Source of the DNA: Cavenderia fasciculata
Taxonomy: Eukaryota > Evosea > Eumycetozoa > Acytosteliales > Cavenderiaceae
Assembly: GCF_000203815.1 (NCBI RefSeq)
Contig: NW_004457736.1
Location: 744,001 to 808,000 of the forward strand
Length of the DNA: 64,000 nt
Direction of reading: 5' to 3'
In this document: positions 12,035 through 23,074 of the stretch, in pieces
Layout: every line of letters starts with the position of its first letter
How positions within the stretch are numbered: the first letter of the stretch is position 1
Program-made: the position numbers and the translations under genes
Notes under the pieces: generated by a model
What the model was told of the DNA's origin: nothing
Seen by the model: the letters and a program-made list of their open reading frames with translations, nothing else
Databases searched by the model: none

Positions 12035-13074
12035 TTCACAGATGTGCTACAGTTTAGGTTTAAGGTTAGAAACCGTCTGTGTCTCTTGGAGTCTGAGAAA
12101 TTTAATTTAAAAAAAGAAAAAGAAGAAGAGGAAGAAGTTTGGTGTTTTTAGAGATGAGGACTAGTTGTTGTAAGGCCGGCGGTAGGATGGATTGGGATTT
12201 TTGAAGGGTGGTATCTAAGATTCGAAAAAGCGGGTATTTGTGAGTGAGTTGTTGTCTTAGACCGATCACTCTCTTTGGTGAGAGGAGGGGGGATAAATCA
12301 GCGGATAAGTTTTATAAAAATTAAAGGAAAAGGGGCAGATCGCTGATCCGGCAAATATTAGACCAAACGCGCCTGCAAACGATAATGTCACAAGTGGTGA
12401 TAAAAGGGGAGACAAGGGGAGACAAATCTACCTCGCTCTACAAAACTAAAACTGTTGTTGTTTATTATTGTACTGTTATTTTAGCTAGACCTACCTCTCT
12501 ACTGTCTTGTTTTATTATTTATTTGTTGTTAATAATTAATAATATATATATTCTTCTTCTTCTTCTTCTCTCTAATTCTTGTACTTATCACTATCATCTG
12601 TCGTGTTTGCACACATTATAATTACTTTATACAGCAGTCTTCTTCTTCTTTCCCTCTCTCCTCCTCACCCACATCACCGAAATAATACATAAGCGGTTTC
12701 AACCCCCCCCCCTCACACCACCCAATTACCCACCTACTGTTCTGTTGAGAGAGAGAACTCCAATACACAGCAAACTTTTTTCACTACTTTATAAACAAAC
12801 GGTACCCCATATATACATACTTGTTTTATTTTTAAACATTATTTGTTGTACAAGCACAGTCTCAGTCTCTCTCTTTTTCTTTCCTTACTCACATCTTTGC
12901 TATTTTTATAAACTACCAATTTGTATAATATAACACTAATAATACTAATTTGTTAGTTAGTACTATCACTATTATTATTATTATTATTATTTATTTATTT
13001 TTATACTTTTATTACACATTCATATTATTTATTGTTCCTACTATAACAACAGCAACAACCATCGACGACCGAAA
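12035..13074. other. Divergent promoter region between the LRR and TxEEFI genes
   Basis: A 1-kb spacer between two divergent genes. The left half (12150-12400) is relatively GC-rich with short G runs. The right half carries TTC repeats (12553-12568), CT-rich tracts, a C run (12704-12712), and TAT/ATT repeats at 12970-13010. Neither strand holds a convincing coding region. Confidence 0.5.
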
Positions 13075-13840
13075 ATGAGATTGACATTTCCACCAAGAAG
13101 AAGAAACAACAACAATAATGGTAACAATAACCAACAACAAAACAACAATAGAGCAACCATCAACTATATAGAATCTTGGAAACAGAATGCAAACAATGAT
13201 GCAGAAGAATCACAAGCCACTGAAAATGATCTCATGACCATTGAAGAGTTTATATCTAGTTTGGGTAGAATGGTATGACTTATGACTGACTGATGTTAAT
13301 CATATGATGACGATAATAATATTGATCAAACCACTGACACACCAATGACCTTTTGTATATATATATATTTATATGTGTGTATATAATATTCTTATTACTC
13401 TAGCAACAACAAGAAGATAGAGAAAATATTGCACCTGAAATCGAACAAGAAAATCAATTAATGACCGTCGAGGAATTCATCTTTAGTTGCAAAGAACCAA
13501 CTAGTTTGAATCCTATGAGTTTATTCGAACAACAACAACAACAACACCACCAACAAAGCGATGATGAAGAAGATCAAATAGTAGCTGATGAAGAAGAGGA
13601 TCTAGTCACAGTTGAAGAATTTATTTATACCTCTGAAAAGAGAGACAATTCAAATGACATGTTGACAATCGAAGAATTTTTAAAACAATCTAATAATGGA
13701 AGGTATGTAAATATATTATATTAATTATAACCAATCTTATTCACAAAAGACATCAATAATATTTATTAATTCCAATCCAATCTTTTCCACCATTCTTTTA
13801 ATATTCTAGAATTTATCACAAAGCAAATCTAATTTATTAA
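13075..13840 (+). CDS. Small acidic protein with four TxEEFI motifs
   Basis: Exons 13075-13272, 13404-13702 and 13810-13840 join in phase (0, then 2) to a 175-residue protein. The N-terminus is basic (MRLTFPPRRR) followed by Asn/Gln runs. It carries four copies of a short motif, each preceded by acidic or polar residues: LMTIEEFISS, LMTVEEFIFS, LVTVEEFIYT and MLTIEEFLKQ. Spacing is irregular (about 30-70 residues) and the linkers are Gln/Glu-rich, so the motif looks like a repeated short linear binding motif in a disordered chain. I do not recognise the family. The third exon encodes only RIYHKANLIY, and its splice sites (GTATGT, TTCTAG) are good. Confidence 0.8.
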
Positions 13841-14523
13841 ATTATTTATTTAAAGTTTAATCAATATAAATATCCAAACACACACACAACCTTATAACAA
13901 TAACAATAATAATAATAATCAAAATAATAATAATATACCCAAAGAGAATAACACACAAACACAACTAATATTACCAATTAAAAATCCAGATATATAAATA
14001 TATATATATAAATATTAATATATTTAAAAACATGTATTGCAATAAATGTAAATGAGAGGTCAACCACACCTCTACCCCCCTCCTCCCCTTGTAACAACTT
14101 AGAACTTGCCATAGCAGAGCTTACAATGAATGAATGAATGATATTATTATTATTATTATTATTATTATTCACCAATTGATTTGCAAAAAGTATATGTTTT
14201 TCCTTGATCCCAAATCAAGAACTGTCAAAAATGTATTTAATTCTTTTAAAAGAAAGTGTTTCGAACCACCCCCTCTTTGTTTTTTTTAAAGGTTTTATTT
14301 TTTTTCATAGTAGCAGTAATTACAAATATTAACACATACATACACACACAACTCTATCATATCATATCATATCATATCTGTCAGTCAGTATATACGAACG
14401 AATAGTAATAAAATATTTAATTCCACCATAATAATAAGTAAAATAATAATAATAATATTAATAATTGTAATAATTAGTTAGTTATTCTAAAGAGATAAAT
14501 AATAATTATTAGCAATAAAAAAA
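13841..14523. other. Intergenic spacer
   Basis: AT-rich DNA with AAT repeats at 13904-13935 and 14142-14170, an ATATC run near 14357-14380 and a short C-rich block (14070-14090). No gene is supported. The right end is presumably the promoter and 5' UTR of the gene at 14524. Confidence 0.5.
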
Positions 14524-14916
14524 ATGTCAGAATCATTAGTAGATATTGGGTTTGATACGACACCATCAACAACAACAACAACAAATCAATTAAACGATGG
14601 TAACAATAATCAAAATGAACCAAAAAATTTAGAAGATATATTGCCACTTGGTAAAGAGGCGTTGATAGGATACAATTCACCATCGACTGGAAAAAATGAT
14701 CAAAAAGGAAAGAAAAATACAAATACAAAGGCACAACAAAATTCATTGTCGTCTAGTAATCAAGATTCATTGACTTCATCTCAGATATTGGATGGTTTTG
14801 GAATGAACACCAATACAACAACCTCCAACTCTGAAGTTCCAGACAAAAAAATTAAAGAAGACGAGCTCCTAATAGATTTTTCGTCTCCTCCATTACCAAA
14901 AAAGAATTTAAAATAA
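14524..14916 (+). CDS. Small disordered protein with a clathrin-box-like motif
   Basis: A single-exon 130-residue frame with an A-rich start context (AAAAAAATG). It is low in hydrophobic residues and rich in Asn, Thr, Ser and Lys, so probably disordered. Three short hydrophobic clusters stand out: NLEDILPLG (about 35-43), QILDGFGMN (about 87-95) and DELLIDFSSPPLP near the C-terminus. LLIDF fits the clathrin-box consensus (L-phi-x-phi-[DE]) only in part, so an endocytic role is a guess. There are no membrane segments and no recognised domain. Confidence 0.65.
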   Translation: MSESLVDIGFDTTPSTTTTTNQLNDGNNNQNEPKNLEDILPLGKEALIGYNSPSTGKNDQKGKKNTNTKAQQNSLSSSNQDSLTSSQILDGFGMNTNTTTSNSEVPDKKIKEDELLIDFSSPPLPKKNLK

Positions 14917-15304
14917 ACTCTCTCTATAAATGAGTATATGTTTTTGTAATCCCTATATATTTTGAGTTAAAAGACATATTGTTTATTTTGTTTTTTTTAA
15001 TTTTTTCCAAATTGGAAATACCTTTCTAAAAAAAGTAATTGTTTTAAAATCTATGAAAAATAACATATGGAATGGAAACTATTACATGGATTCATGTGCG
15101 ATACATACATTCATACATACGAATATATGAGTTACTTTTAGTTTTAAATGTTTTAAATCATAATCTCTATACATAGACTAATGTTAACAAGCTAGGTCTA
15201 TTTTACCATTCAAAATATTTATTTTATTTAAAAACTATACTACTATTTATTATCCTTTCAATCAATTTTAAAAAGATAATTTATTAAAAAAAGCAAAAGA
15301 AAAA
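14917..15304. other. Intergenic spacer
   Basis: AT-rich DNA between two plus-strand genes, with poly-T/poly-A runs and no open frame of note. The right end would be the 5' UTR of the amphipathic-repeat gene if its ATG is split as proposed. Confidence 0.45.
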
Positions 15305-18227
15305 AGTAATTATATAAATAATTTTAAAAAAAGAGATAGTTGGAAATTATTTAAAGGCTCAATATTAATACTTTTTTTTAATTATTATTTAATTATTTTT
15401 TTTTTTAGTGGGTAAAGGAGATGATATTAAAGGAGAAATGAGAGGATCTGCTCGTGAAATAAAGAGATCATTAAATACAACCGTTGACTCTATTGAAAAA
15501 GGTGGAGAAAATGTTGTGGATAGTGTCCAAGAGAATCTCAAATCATTTGACAATTTCAAAGAGAACTCGAAAAAGAATGTTGAAAAGGGTGTCAAGAATG
15601 CAAAGGAAAAGGCTGTCGATGTCAAAGAGACTATTGTCAACAAGACCGTTGATGCCAAGGAAGCTATTGTCAACAAGGCTGTCGATGCCAAGGAAGCTAT
15701 CAACCAATCGGCCGCCAATGCCAAGGAGACTGTTGACCATGCCATTGAAAACACCGAAGGTGCATTGGAGAGTGGTTGGTCAAATGCCAAGGAAACATTG
15801 GAGAACATCGTCGACGGTACCAAGAATGTAGTCAACAAGGCTTCTGAAAATGTATGGGGTTTCTGGGAGGACAAAAAGGATGCTACCAAGGACGTCATGA
15901 ACAAGGCCACAGAGAATGCCCACGTTGCATTGGACAAGACCAAGGAGGTCGTCGACGATGGATTGCACAAGACCAAAGAGGTGTACTCTGACGTCAAGAA
16001 GAACGTCGATGCTGGTGTCGAGACTATCCGCGACAAGGCCCAAGAGACTGGATCATATGTTTGGGACACCTTGGAAAAGGGCGAGGAAAAGGTCAAGGAC
16101 ATGTTGCACACTGCCGGCGACTACATTGACAAGTCTGGAAAGGTGCAAGACGAATGGAGCAACTTGGAAAAGAAGGTCAAGGGAGACGTGTTTTTGCGCG
16201 GCGATGGCAAGTACGACGCGACACTCCGCGATGGAAACTGGTCGTGGTTTGGTAAGCAAGGATTCTTTGGTCGTCTGCTCAACCAGGACGGATGGTACAT
16301 TGACAACCCATCGAGTGATCCACTCCAAGATTTTGTCGATGGAAAGATGTGTAAGGGTTCCGACATGTTTGCTAAACCAGTCGACTCTTGGTCATCGCCC
16401 AGAAGAAACATCATTGAAAAGAAAGAGACCACTCGTTTGATTCGTCGTAGACTTGGCGACCTTGAAGATTTAAAGGAACCACTCTACTATTATGAAGAGG
16501 TCAAGGTTGCTGCCCCAGTTGTCGTCAATGACTCGTTCCAGTCGATCAGCAAGGGTCACGGCACTTCTCTCCAAAAGGGACTTGGGGAACTAAAGGGATT
16601 CGTCAATGAAAATGCCAAGGATATTGAATCGCAAGTATGGTCTGGTTCCAAGTCGATCCAATCCCAAGTCAACAAGGGCATCGATAATCTCAAGTCTGGT
16701 GCAGTCGACTACCAATACCAACTCAACCAACGTACCGGCATGCTCCAAGACAAGCTTGAAAAGGATGCCAACGCCATCTACACTGATCTCTACCAGGACA
16801 CTCTCTCGTTGCAAGACCAGTTCAAAAAGACTACCCACGGTTTGAAGAAGGAATTCAAAAAGAATACACATGACCTCCAAGACCGTATCCATGAGTCGAC
16901 CACAGACCTCAAGGGCAAGATTGGCAAGTCGATCGAGTCGGTCCACACACACCCCGAGATCAACATTGACAAGGAAGTGCACCTCCTCAACGTCAAGGTG
17001 GCCGATGGTGTCAAGAAACTCCGTTCCGAGGCCTCTCAACTCAACGACATCCTCGCCAAGGGATCCAACCTGTTGGAGGGTGACGCTATCGACCTCCACG
17101 CCAAGATCCAAGCTCGTTTGGACCATCTCCGTCAAGAGAGTATCAACCTCCAAAAGTTTGCATCCAACGGTGTCGGAAACCTCCAGTCTATCGCCAAGGA
17201 CCTCCAAATCAAGACTGACATGGGTGTTGGTAACTTGAGAAAGAATGCACTCGACATTCAATTGCAAGCCCAAAAGGATCTTGACCTCTTGCAACGTGAC
17301 ATCAAGACATCGTACGACAAGAGTGTCCTGTCGATTGGAAACATCCGTGGGGATATCAAGGCTGGCACCGACCGTCTCCGTGACGATGTCATCACAGGTA
17401 CCTCGCAAATGTCCAACAAGATGAAAAAGGGTACTCAAGACTTGTACGAACTTGCCAACCACGGATCGATCGACCTCCAAAACAAGATGAAAAAGGCGGT
17501 TGGTGAATTGGACGATTCTGCCAAGAAGGGTCTCGACGAACTAAAGTCAGAGATTCGATTCCCTGCTCGTGATCGTGTCGTCATTGACGGTGGTCAAGAT
17601 GCATGGGGAAATGACGGTCAAGGTTGGTTCCAAGGTATCATTCAAAGTACTCAAACCAAGTTGGGTGAATTCTTTGACACTGCCAAGGAGGAATCCAAGG
17701 TGATTGAAAAGGAAACCACTGAAAAGATGCGTAACCTTGAAGACTGGGGTTGGGAAGTAAAGGGCAAGAAGATCCAAGGAGCTGAACCATTTGAAACCCA
17801 AGCCACTGCCATCTCTTCAATGGGAGAATCTATCCTCCAAACTGGCCAAGACTTGCTCCACTCTGCCAACCATGCACTCCATGAAATCCAAAAGACTGCC
17901 AACAATGAAATCGATGAACAATTTGATGCTATCCGTGATGTCAACAAAAAGGTGATTGAAATTGGTCATGACGCCGTACAAGAAACCAAAAAGGTGGCCA
18001 ACAACATCAACAGAAACATCTTTAATGAATGGGACTCTTACAATCACCAAGCTGGTGCCCTCTATGGTGGTGCTGGTGGTCTCACTGGTCTCTTTGCTGG
18101 TAACTACCTCTTCCCAAGACTTCGTAGAACTAGACTCGGAGCTATCCTTGGTTTAGGTGCTCTAGGTGGTTGGTATGGTTTAAATCAACCAAAAAAGATT
18201 CATAAATTTGAAAAGAAGGATCTTTAA
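15305..18227 (+). CDS. Amphipathic LEA/apolipoprotein-like repeat protein with a C-terminal glycine-rich membrane segment
   Basis: The large exon 15409-18227 is open and begins directly after a poly-T AG acceptor with TG GGT AAA. The best donor upstream (GTAATT at 15306) follows an A, so the ATG would be split A|TG by a 103-bp intron, giving 939 residues (MGKGDD...). Residues to about 250 are 11-mer-like amphipathic repeats (AKEAIVNKAVDAKEAI, NAKETV), typical of LEA group 3 proteins. Residues about 255-370 form a Trp/Gly-containing globular segment. About 370-740 is a second long set of helical repeats (KGTQDLYELANHGSIDLQNK type). The C-terminus has a Gly-rich hydrophobic hairpin (YGGAGGLTGLFAGNYLF, then LGAILGLGALGGWYGL) and a basic tail. 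It is likely a membrane- or lipid-associated protein, conceivably lipid-droplet or mitochondrial. Confidence 0.88.
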
Positions 18228-18236
18228 ACCAAAATG

Positions 18237-18318
18237 TAAGTAGTAAAATATAAAAATATTTAAATATAAATATTAACTATTATTATTATAATTATTTGTT
18301 GTTATTATTATTTATAGG
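18237..18318 (+). other. Possible 3' UTR intron
   Basis: Ten bases after the stop of the amphipathic-repeat gene there is a GTAAGT donor, followed by 75 bp of AT-rich DNA and a TTTATAG acceptor. This would remove 82 bp from the 3' UTR. Confidence 0.45.
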
Positions 18319-18911
18319 AAGGAATATTACAAAGGTATTGTAATATCCAAACAAACAAAAAAAAAAAGATGAACAAACAATAAAATAAAAATAAAAAAAT
18401 AACAACTCCCCAACAACCAATCAATATAAATATTAAAAAAAGATTTTGAATTTATTACAATTACATCGTGTTATTTGTTGTTTTTTTTTTTAAAGGTTAT
18501 TATCAATAGTTTTGAAAATTATTATTATTATTATTATTTGTTGTTATTTACTATTATTATTATTATTATTGGTTATGGTGTTTGTGGAAAGAGTGGAGGA
18601 GAGGTGAGTTGATTGGTTCATTTGTACAAAAAAAGGGTGGTGTTACTGATTGATTGGTTGGTTGATTTTAGTAATCGATGCTCTATCATTTACTTTGGGG
18701 AATTGAATGGTATGTATGATTTTCTCGATATTTGTGATTGGGGTTGTGGAAAAATTATGTTGAAACTATTATTATTATAGTTTAAGTTGTTGTTGTTGGG
18801 TTGGGTAGATTTGTTGGTTTGTTGGTTGTGGTTGTTGGTTAAAAAAAAAAATATTACTATTATTACTATTACTATTATTATTTATAAATTATTATTATAA
18901 CTTTTTTGAAT
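18319..18911. other. Convergent 3' spacer
   Basis: AT-rich DNA between two convergent genes, with ATT runs at 18521-18570 and 18850-18880 and a GTTG/GGTT-rich stretch around 18785-18840. No gene seen. Confidence 0.5.
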
Positions 18912-19727
18912 TTATAAAATGATGCAATCTCCACCTTTAACTTTTTTAAGGTAGGAGTTTAAACCCTTCTTTTCCTTTTTGACTCTTCCTGGCTCCTTGA
19001 GTGACTTTTTGATCTCTCTGACAACGTCAAAGAAGCATTCATCGACATTGAGACGCTTCTTGGCAGAGGTCTCTAAAAATGGACAACCAAAACTCTTTGC
19101 CAACTCTTCACCCTCGCCCGTGGTCACTTCTCTATTGTCAAGATCACACTTGTTGCCAACCAAAACAATTGGTACACGGTCGTTATCCTTTACTCTAATA
19201 ATTTGATCTCTAACTACATTGATTTCTTCAAATGATGTTCTAGAGGTAACATCATAAACACAAAGAAAACCTTGTCCAGTTCTCATGTACTATGATAGTT
19301 AAAAAGATTATTTGTATGTTAGTATCAGCTGATCTTTCTATTTTGTCTATTGTCTTTTTTTTTTCATATCATACTTGATCACGCATGGCAGAATAATCAT
19401 CTTGACCAGCAGTATCTAAAATATCCAACAAACAAGTGTCTTCATCGACTTGACATTGTCTACGGTACGAATCTTCAATGGTTGGATCGTACTCTTCAAT
19501 GAAATGATTTTGAATGAATTGAATGGTAAGTGCGGATTTACTATATATATATATATATTTTATATTTGATTGATTGATTGGTGATAGAGATAGATAGATA
19601 GATTAATGTTAATATCAAGAGATAATAATCGATCGAGATTGATAATCATTGTAAAAAAGACATACCCAACACCACCACCTCCCATTACGACAAGCTTATA
19701 TTCAACGGCGACTGTAGTTGCTGACAT
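18912..19727 (-). CDS. Ras-family small GTPase
   Basis: Exons 19727-19666, 19540-19375 and 19289-18912 splice in frame to 201 residues. G1 is GGGGVGKS, the effector loop is [13 protein letters not shown] (as in Ras proper), G3 is [15 protein letters not shown]4 is NKCD and G5 is ETSAK. The C-terminal CAAX box is CIIL after a Lys-rich stretch; terminal Leu predicts geranylgeranylation and plasma-membrane targeting. The Gln equivalent to Q61 is present, but the usual Glu-Glu after it is Asp-Asp. The effector loop implies coupling to PI3K- or RasGEF/TORC2-type effectors. It belongs to the true Ras family; which dictyostelid paralogue (rasG/D/S/X-like) cannot be told. Confidence 0.97.
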
Positions 19728-20324
19728 TTTCTTATTATTATTATTATTATTGGGTTAGTTTGTTAATATTACTTTCTGTGTTGTTATTATTATTGTTATT
19801 GCCTGTCTGTTGTGTTGTTGTTGGTTGTTAATATATATATATTCTTGTCTGTACTAGATAGATAAATTGTGAATAGAATAAAAAAAGAGAAAATATGGTT
19901 TGTTATAAGTACGAAATTCTCCTATAAAAGAAATTGAGCTCTATCGTGATGGGAAAAAATCAAAAAAATCAAAAAATTCGAAAAGAGAAATTGTGATACG
20001 ATGTGTACGAAAGAATGAAAGAGAAAGAGTGATTGTTATAAACAGATTTATGTCTCTCTCTTGTCTCTGGTCTGTCAATCTCTCCCCCTCTTCTTGAAAT
20101 ATTATAAAAAAAAATGTTGTTTGTTGTTGTTCTATAACCTAGGGTATTTGTACATCGTTAGCGGTATCGTTATCTACCACACACACACACCACATGGATA
20201 TGATCAAATGCAGCAACTGTATTTACATAAATCAAGTGTGCGGTGCGGTGGTATTATTGTTGTTGTTGTTGTGGTCGTTGTCACTCCAGGGGGGATGTTG
20301 AGAATCGATCAACGTTGATACCCT

Positions 20325-20456
<132 letters not shown>

Positions 20457-20982
20457 GATATTTTACTTTATGTATTCGTTATTATTATTATTATTATTAT
20501 TGCTGTGTGATTGTGTGTAGTGGGGCACAAACAAATAAAGGGAATAATCCAAATATATCTATTTATCTATATTTATATTATATTATTATGTATGTGTATG
20601 TGTGTGTGAATCTAAATATAGATATTGTGAATAATACAAACACAAAGAATATAACTACTTTATATATATATATTTATAAATTATATATATCTACCTGTGA
20701 TAGATTTGACCTGTTTTAAATATTTTATGGTCTGTCTTGCTCCGACAACACAAAAGCCGCAAATCCATCCATCACAAAAAATAGAAAAAAATTGTAAAAA
20801 AATCTACCTCAAAAACAGGTGAACAACCTTCGCTGATAACAATTCGCATAAACTTTTAGAGCCACTTACTAAAAATGGCTTCGGGGCAGAGGAGAGGAGT
20901 TGGTTGTAGCTACGACGACTTGTAGTTCAAATCTCATTGTAGTTCGAAAACAATGTGTATAACAATAGATAGGTCTGTCAAC

Positions 20983-20985
<3 letters not shown>

Positions 20986-21022
<37 letters not shown>
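20986..21022. repeat. (AC)n microsatellite, about 18 units
   Basis: A perfect AC dinucleotide run in the spacer between the Ras and repeat-protein genes. Confidence 0.95.
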
Positions 21023-21023
<1 letters not shown>

Positions 21024-22559
21024 GCATAAATGGGACAAGATAGATATTTATAACAATAGATCAACAATCAATTTAATGTTGTTTAAATAGTTGGTTGACA
21101 ATCCTGATGCATATTTTGAAAAGAGTTTAGATTGTTTGATTTAATGCTACCAAGAAGCAAAGATCAAACATATTTATTTTAAAGGATATTATGTACTACC
21201 CAATCCCTACTCCAAACTGGTGATTTGGGATACCTTAAATTTAAACTATAATTTTATAGAAATGTAATATAAATAATCATTTGTTGTATTATTATTATTA
21301 TTATTATTATTATTCTTATATGAATATATCTATATTTATATTTAGTATCTTAATCTCATGCAATATAAAATAAAAATAATTGTTTTTTAATTAATCTTTG
21401 TTCCTTCTTTGATGATGATCATCAAAAAGAGAAGTAGTTTTTAGGTGTATATGGCAATACAGTTAAACTTTGTCATAGCCAGCCATATATATAATGACTA
21501 TGATAGAGAGTAATCATGTTTGTTCATGTTCAGCTAATAGTTTCGATGGATGATGATGATCAATCAGTCAATGAGTAGTAACACCACCCTACAACAAAAG
21601 GTAAGAGAGTTATTTTAGTGGTGACGACCAAGACAACACCAACAAACAGAAGAGAATATATGTTAACACATTGTATGTTTGTGTATTAACCTTAACATTC
21701 ATTCATTCATTCACTCATTCATCATTGTTGCTTCTAAAATAGTTAGTAGTAGGTCAATCAGCAGCTGCCTGAAAGAACAAGAATGTTGTTGGTATTGGCA
21801 TGGCCACCTTTTCTGTAATGTGAACAAGAAACACCACGACACACCATTGCTATACACAACAGTAGTAGTGATCAGCAAGGTCGTGGTGGGGGTGTGCAGT
21901 ATGTAGTGTGGGTGTCAATCAAATCAAAATCAATGGAAATGATATTTCATATGATGTCAACGAGAGTGGATATCACTCATAGTATCATAACTCTTCATTG
22001 CTAATATTGATCAAAAGATCGGATGGGCAGCACAAGCATGCTTGCTTGGGTACCCGCACCACCCTCCTATACGATGCGATGCATTAGCAATGTTAGTTAA
22101 GAAGAAATAAGAAGGGAAATGATGATCATATGATACATCATTTCATTCATTTCCCTATCTAACCATACCCAACCCAACATTAATGTTAATATTAACAACA
22201 GTAGTGATCAACAGCCAACAATCAATTAATAATAGCAGCAACAATAATTTACTTTACTTTACTTGTAAGCAAGTTAGTTTATACCTATTACCTACTTTAT
22301 TATTGGGAGAGAGAGAGACAGAGAGAGAAAAATATTTTCTTTAGGATATTGGCAATTAATTAATTAACAAGACAGGACAGGACAGGATTTATTTATTTAT
22401 TTTTTTCAAAAGAGAATTCTTTCTAAAATGTAAGTGGACTTTTTAAATATTAGAATAATATAGTTTATGAATTTTACTTTTATTTAAACTTGTAGATCTA
22501 CAACAATAACAAAGAACAAATAGAGAAAAAAAGATATAGATTTGAAATCAGGGAAAAGA

Positions 22560-23008
22560 ATGAAATATTCTTTTCTAAATTCTATATTTTTGGTTTTATC
22601 AGTGGTGTTTTTATCTTTGACGGTTGATGTTTATGCTACATCACATGATACACCACTTAATCCACTTCAAATTGATTTATTAAAATATGGACCACAGTCG
22701 GATAAACCAACACAGTTGGCCTTTTCAAATGTTTTAACAACTGCTCCGTTCCAGTTGGAATGGACCAGTGCTGCATTGGGAAGCAACGGACTAGAGTACC
22801 CGGTCGCACACGTTCTTCCAATCAAAAATGATCCCATCTATCTTGGAAATTTGATTATTAGAGGTGATCCTCAATTCAACAATAACAACCTCTTGCAATT
22901 CATCGATAGTCAACAATTAAATGCTCTCTTTCAAATGAAATGTACCAATTGTAAATTAACTGATGGTTCAGGTAAGCAAAGACAAAGAAATAAGATAAAA
23001 AGAAGAAG

Positions 23009-23074
<66 letters not shown>

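Noticed and set aside
16590-17480. A 296-codon open frame on the minus strand inside the amphipathic-repeat gene (also 15389-16111)
   Set aside because: It is antisense to a strongly coding, compositionally biased exon. Its Val/Leu/Asp-rich sequence is the complement of Lys/Asp/Gln codons with C/G third positions, with no conserved domain.
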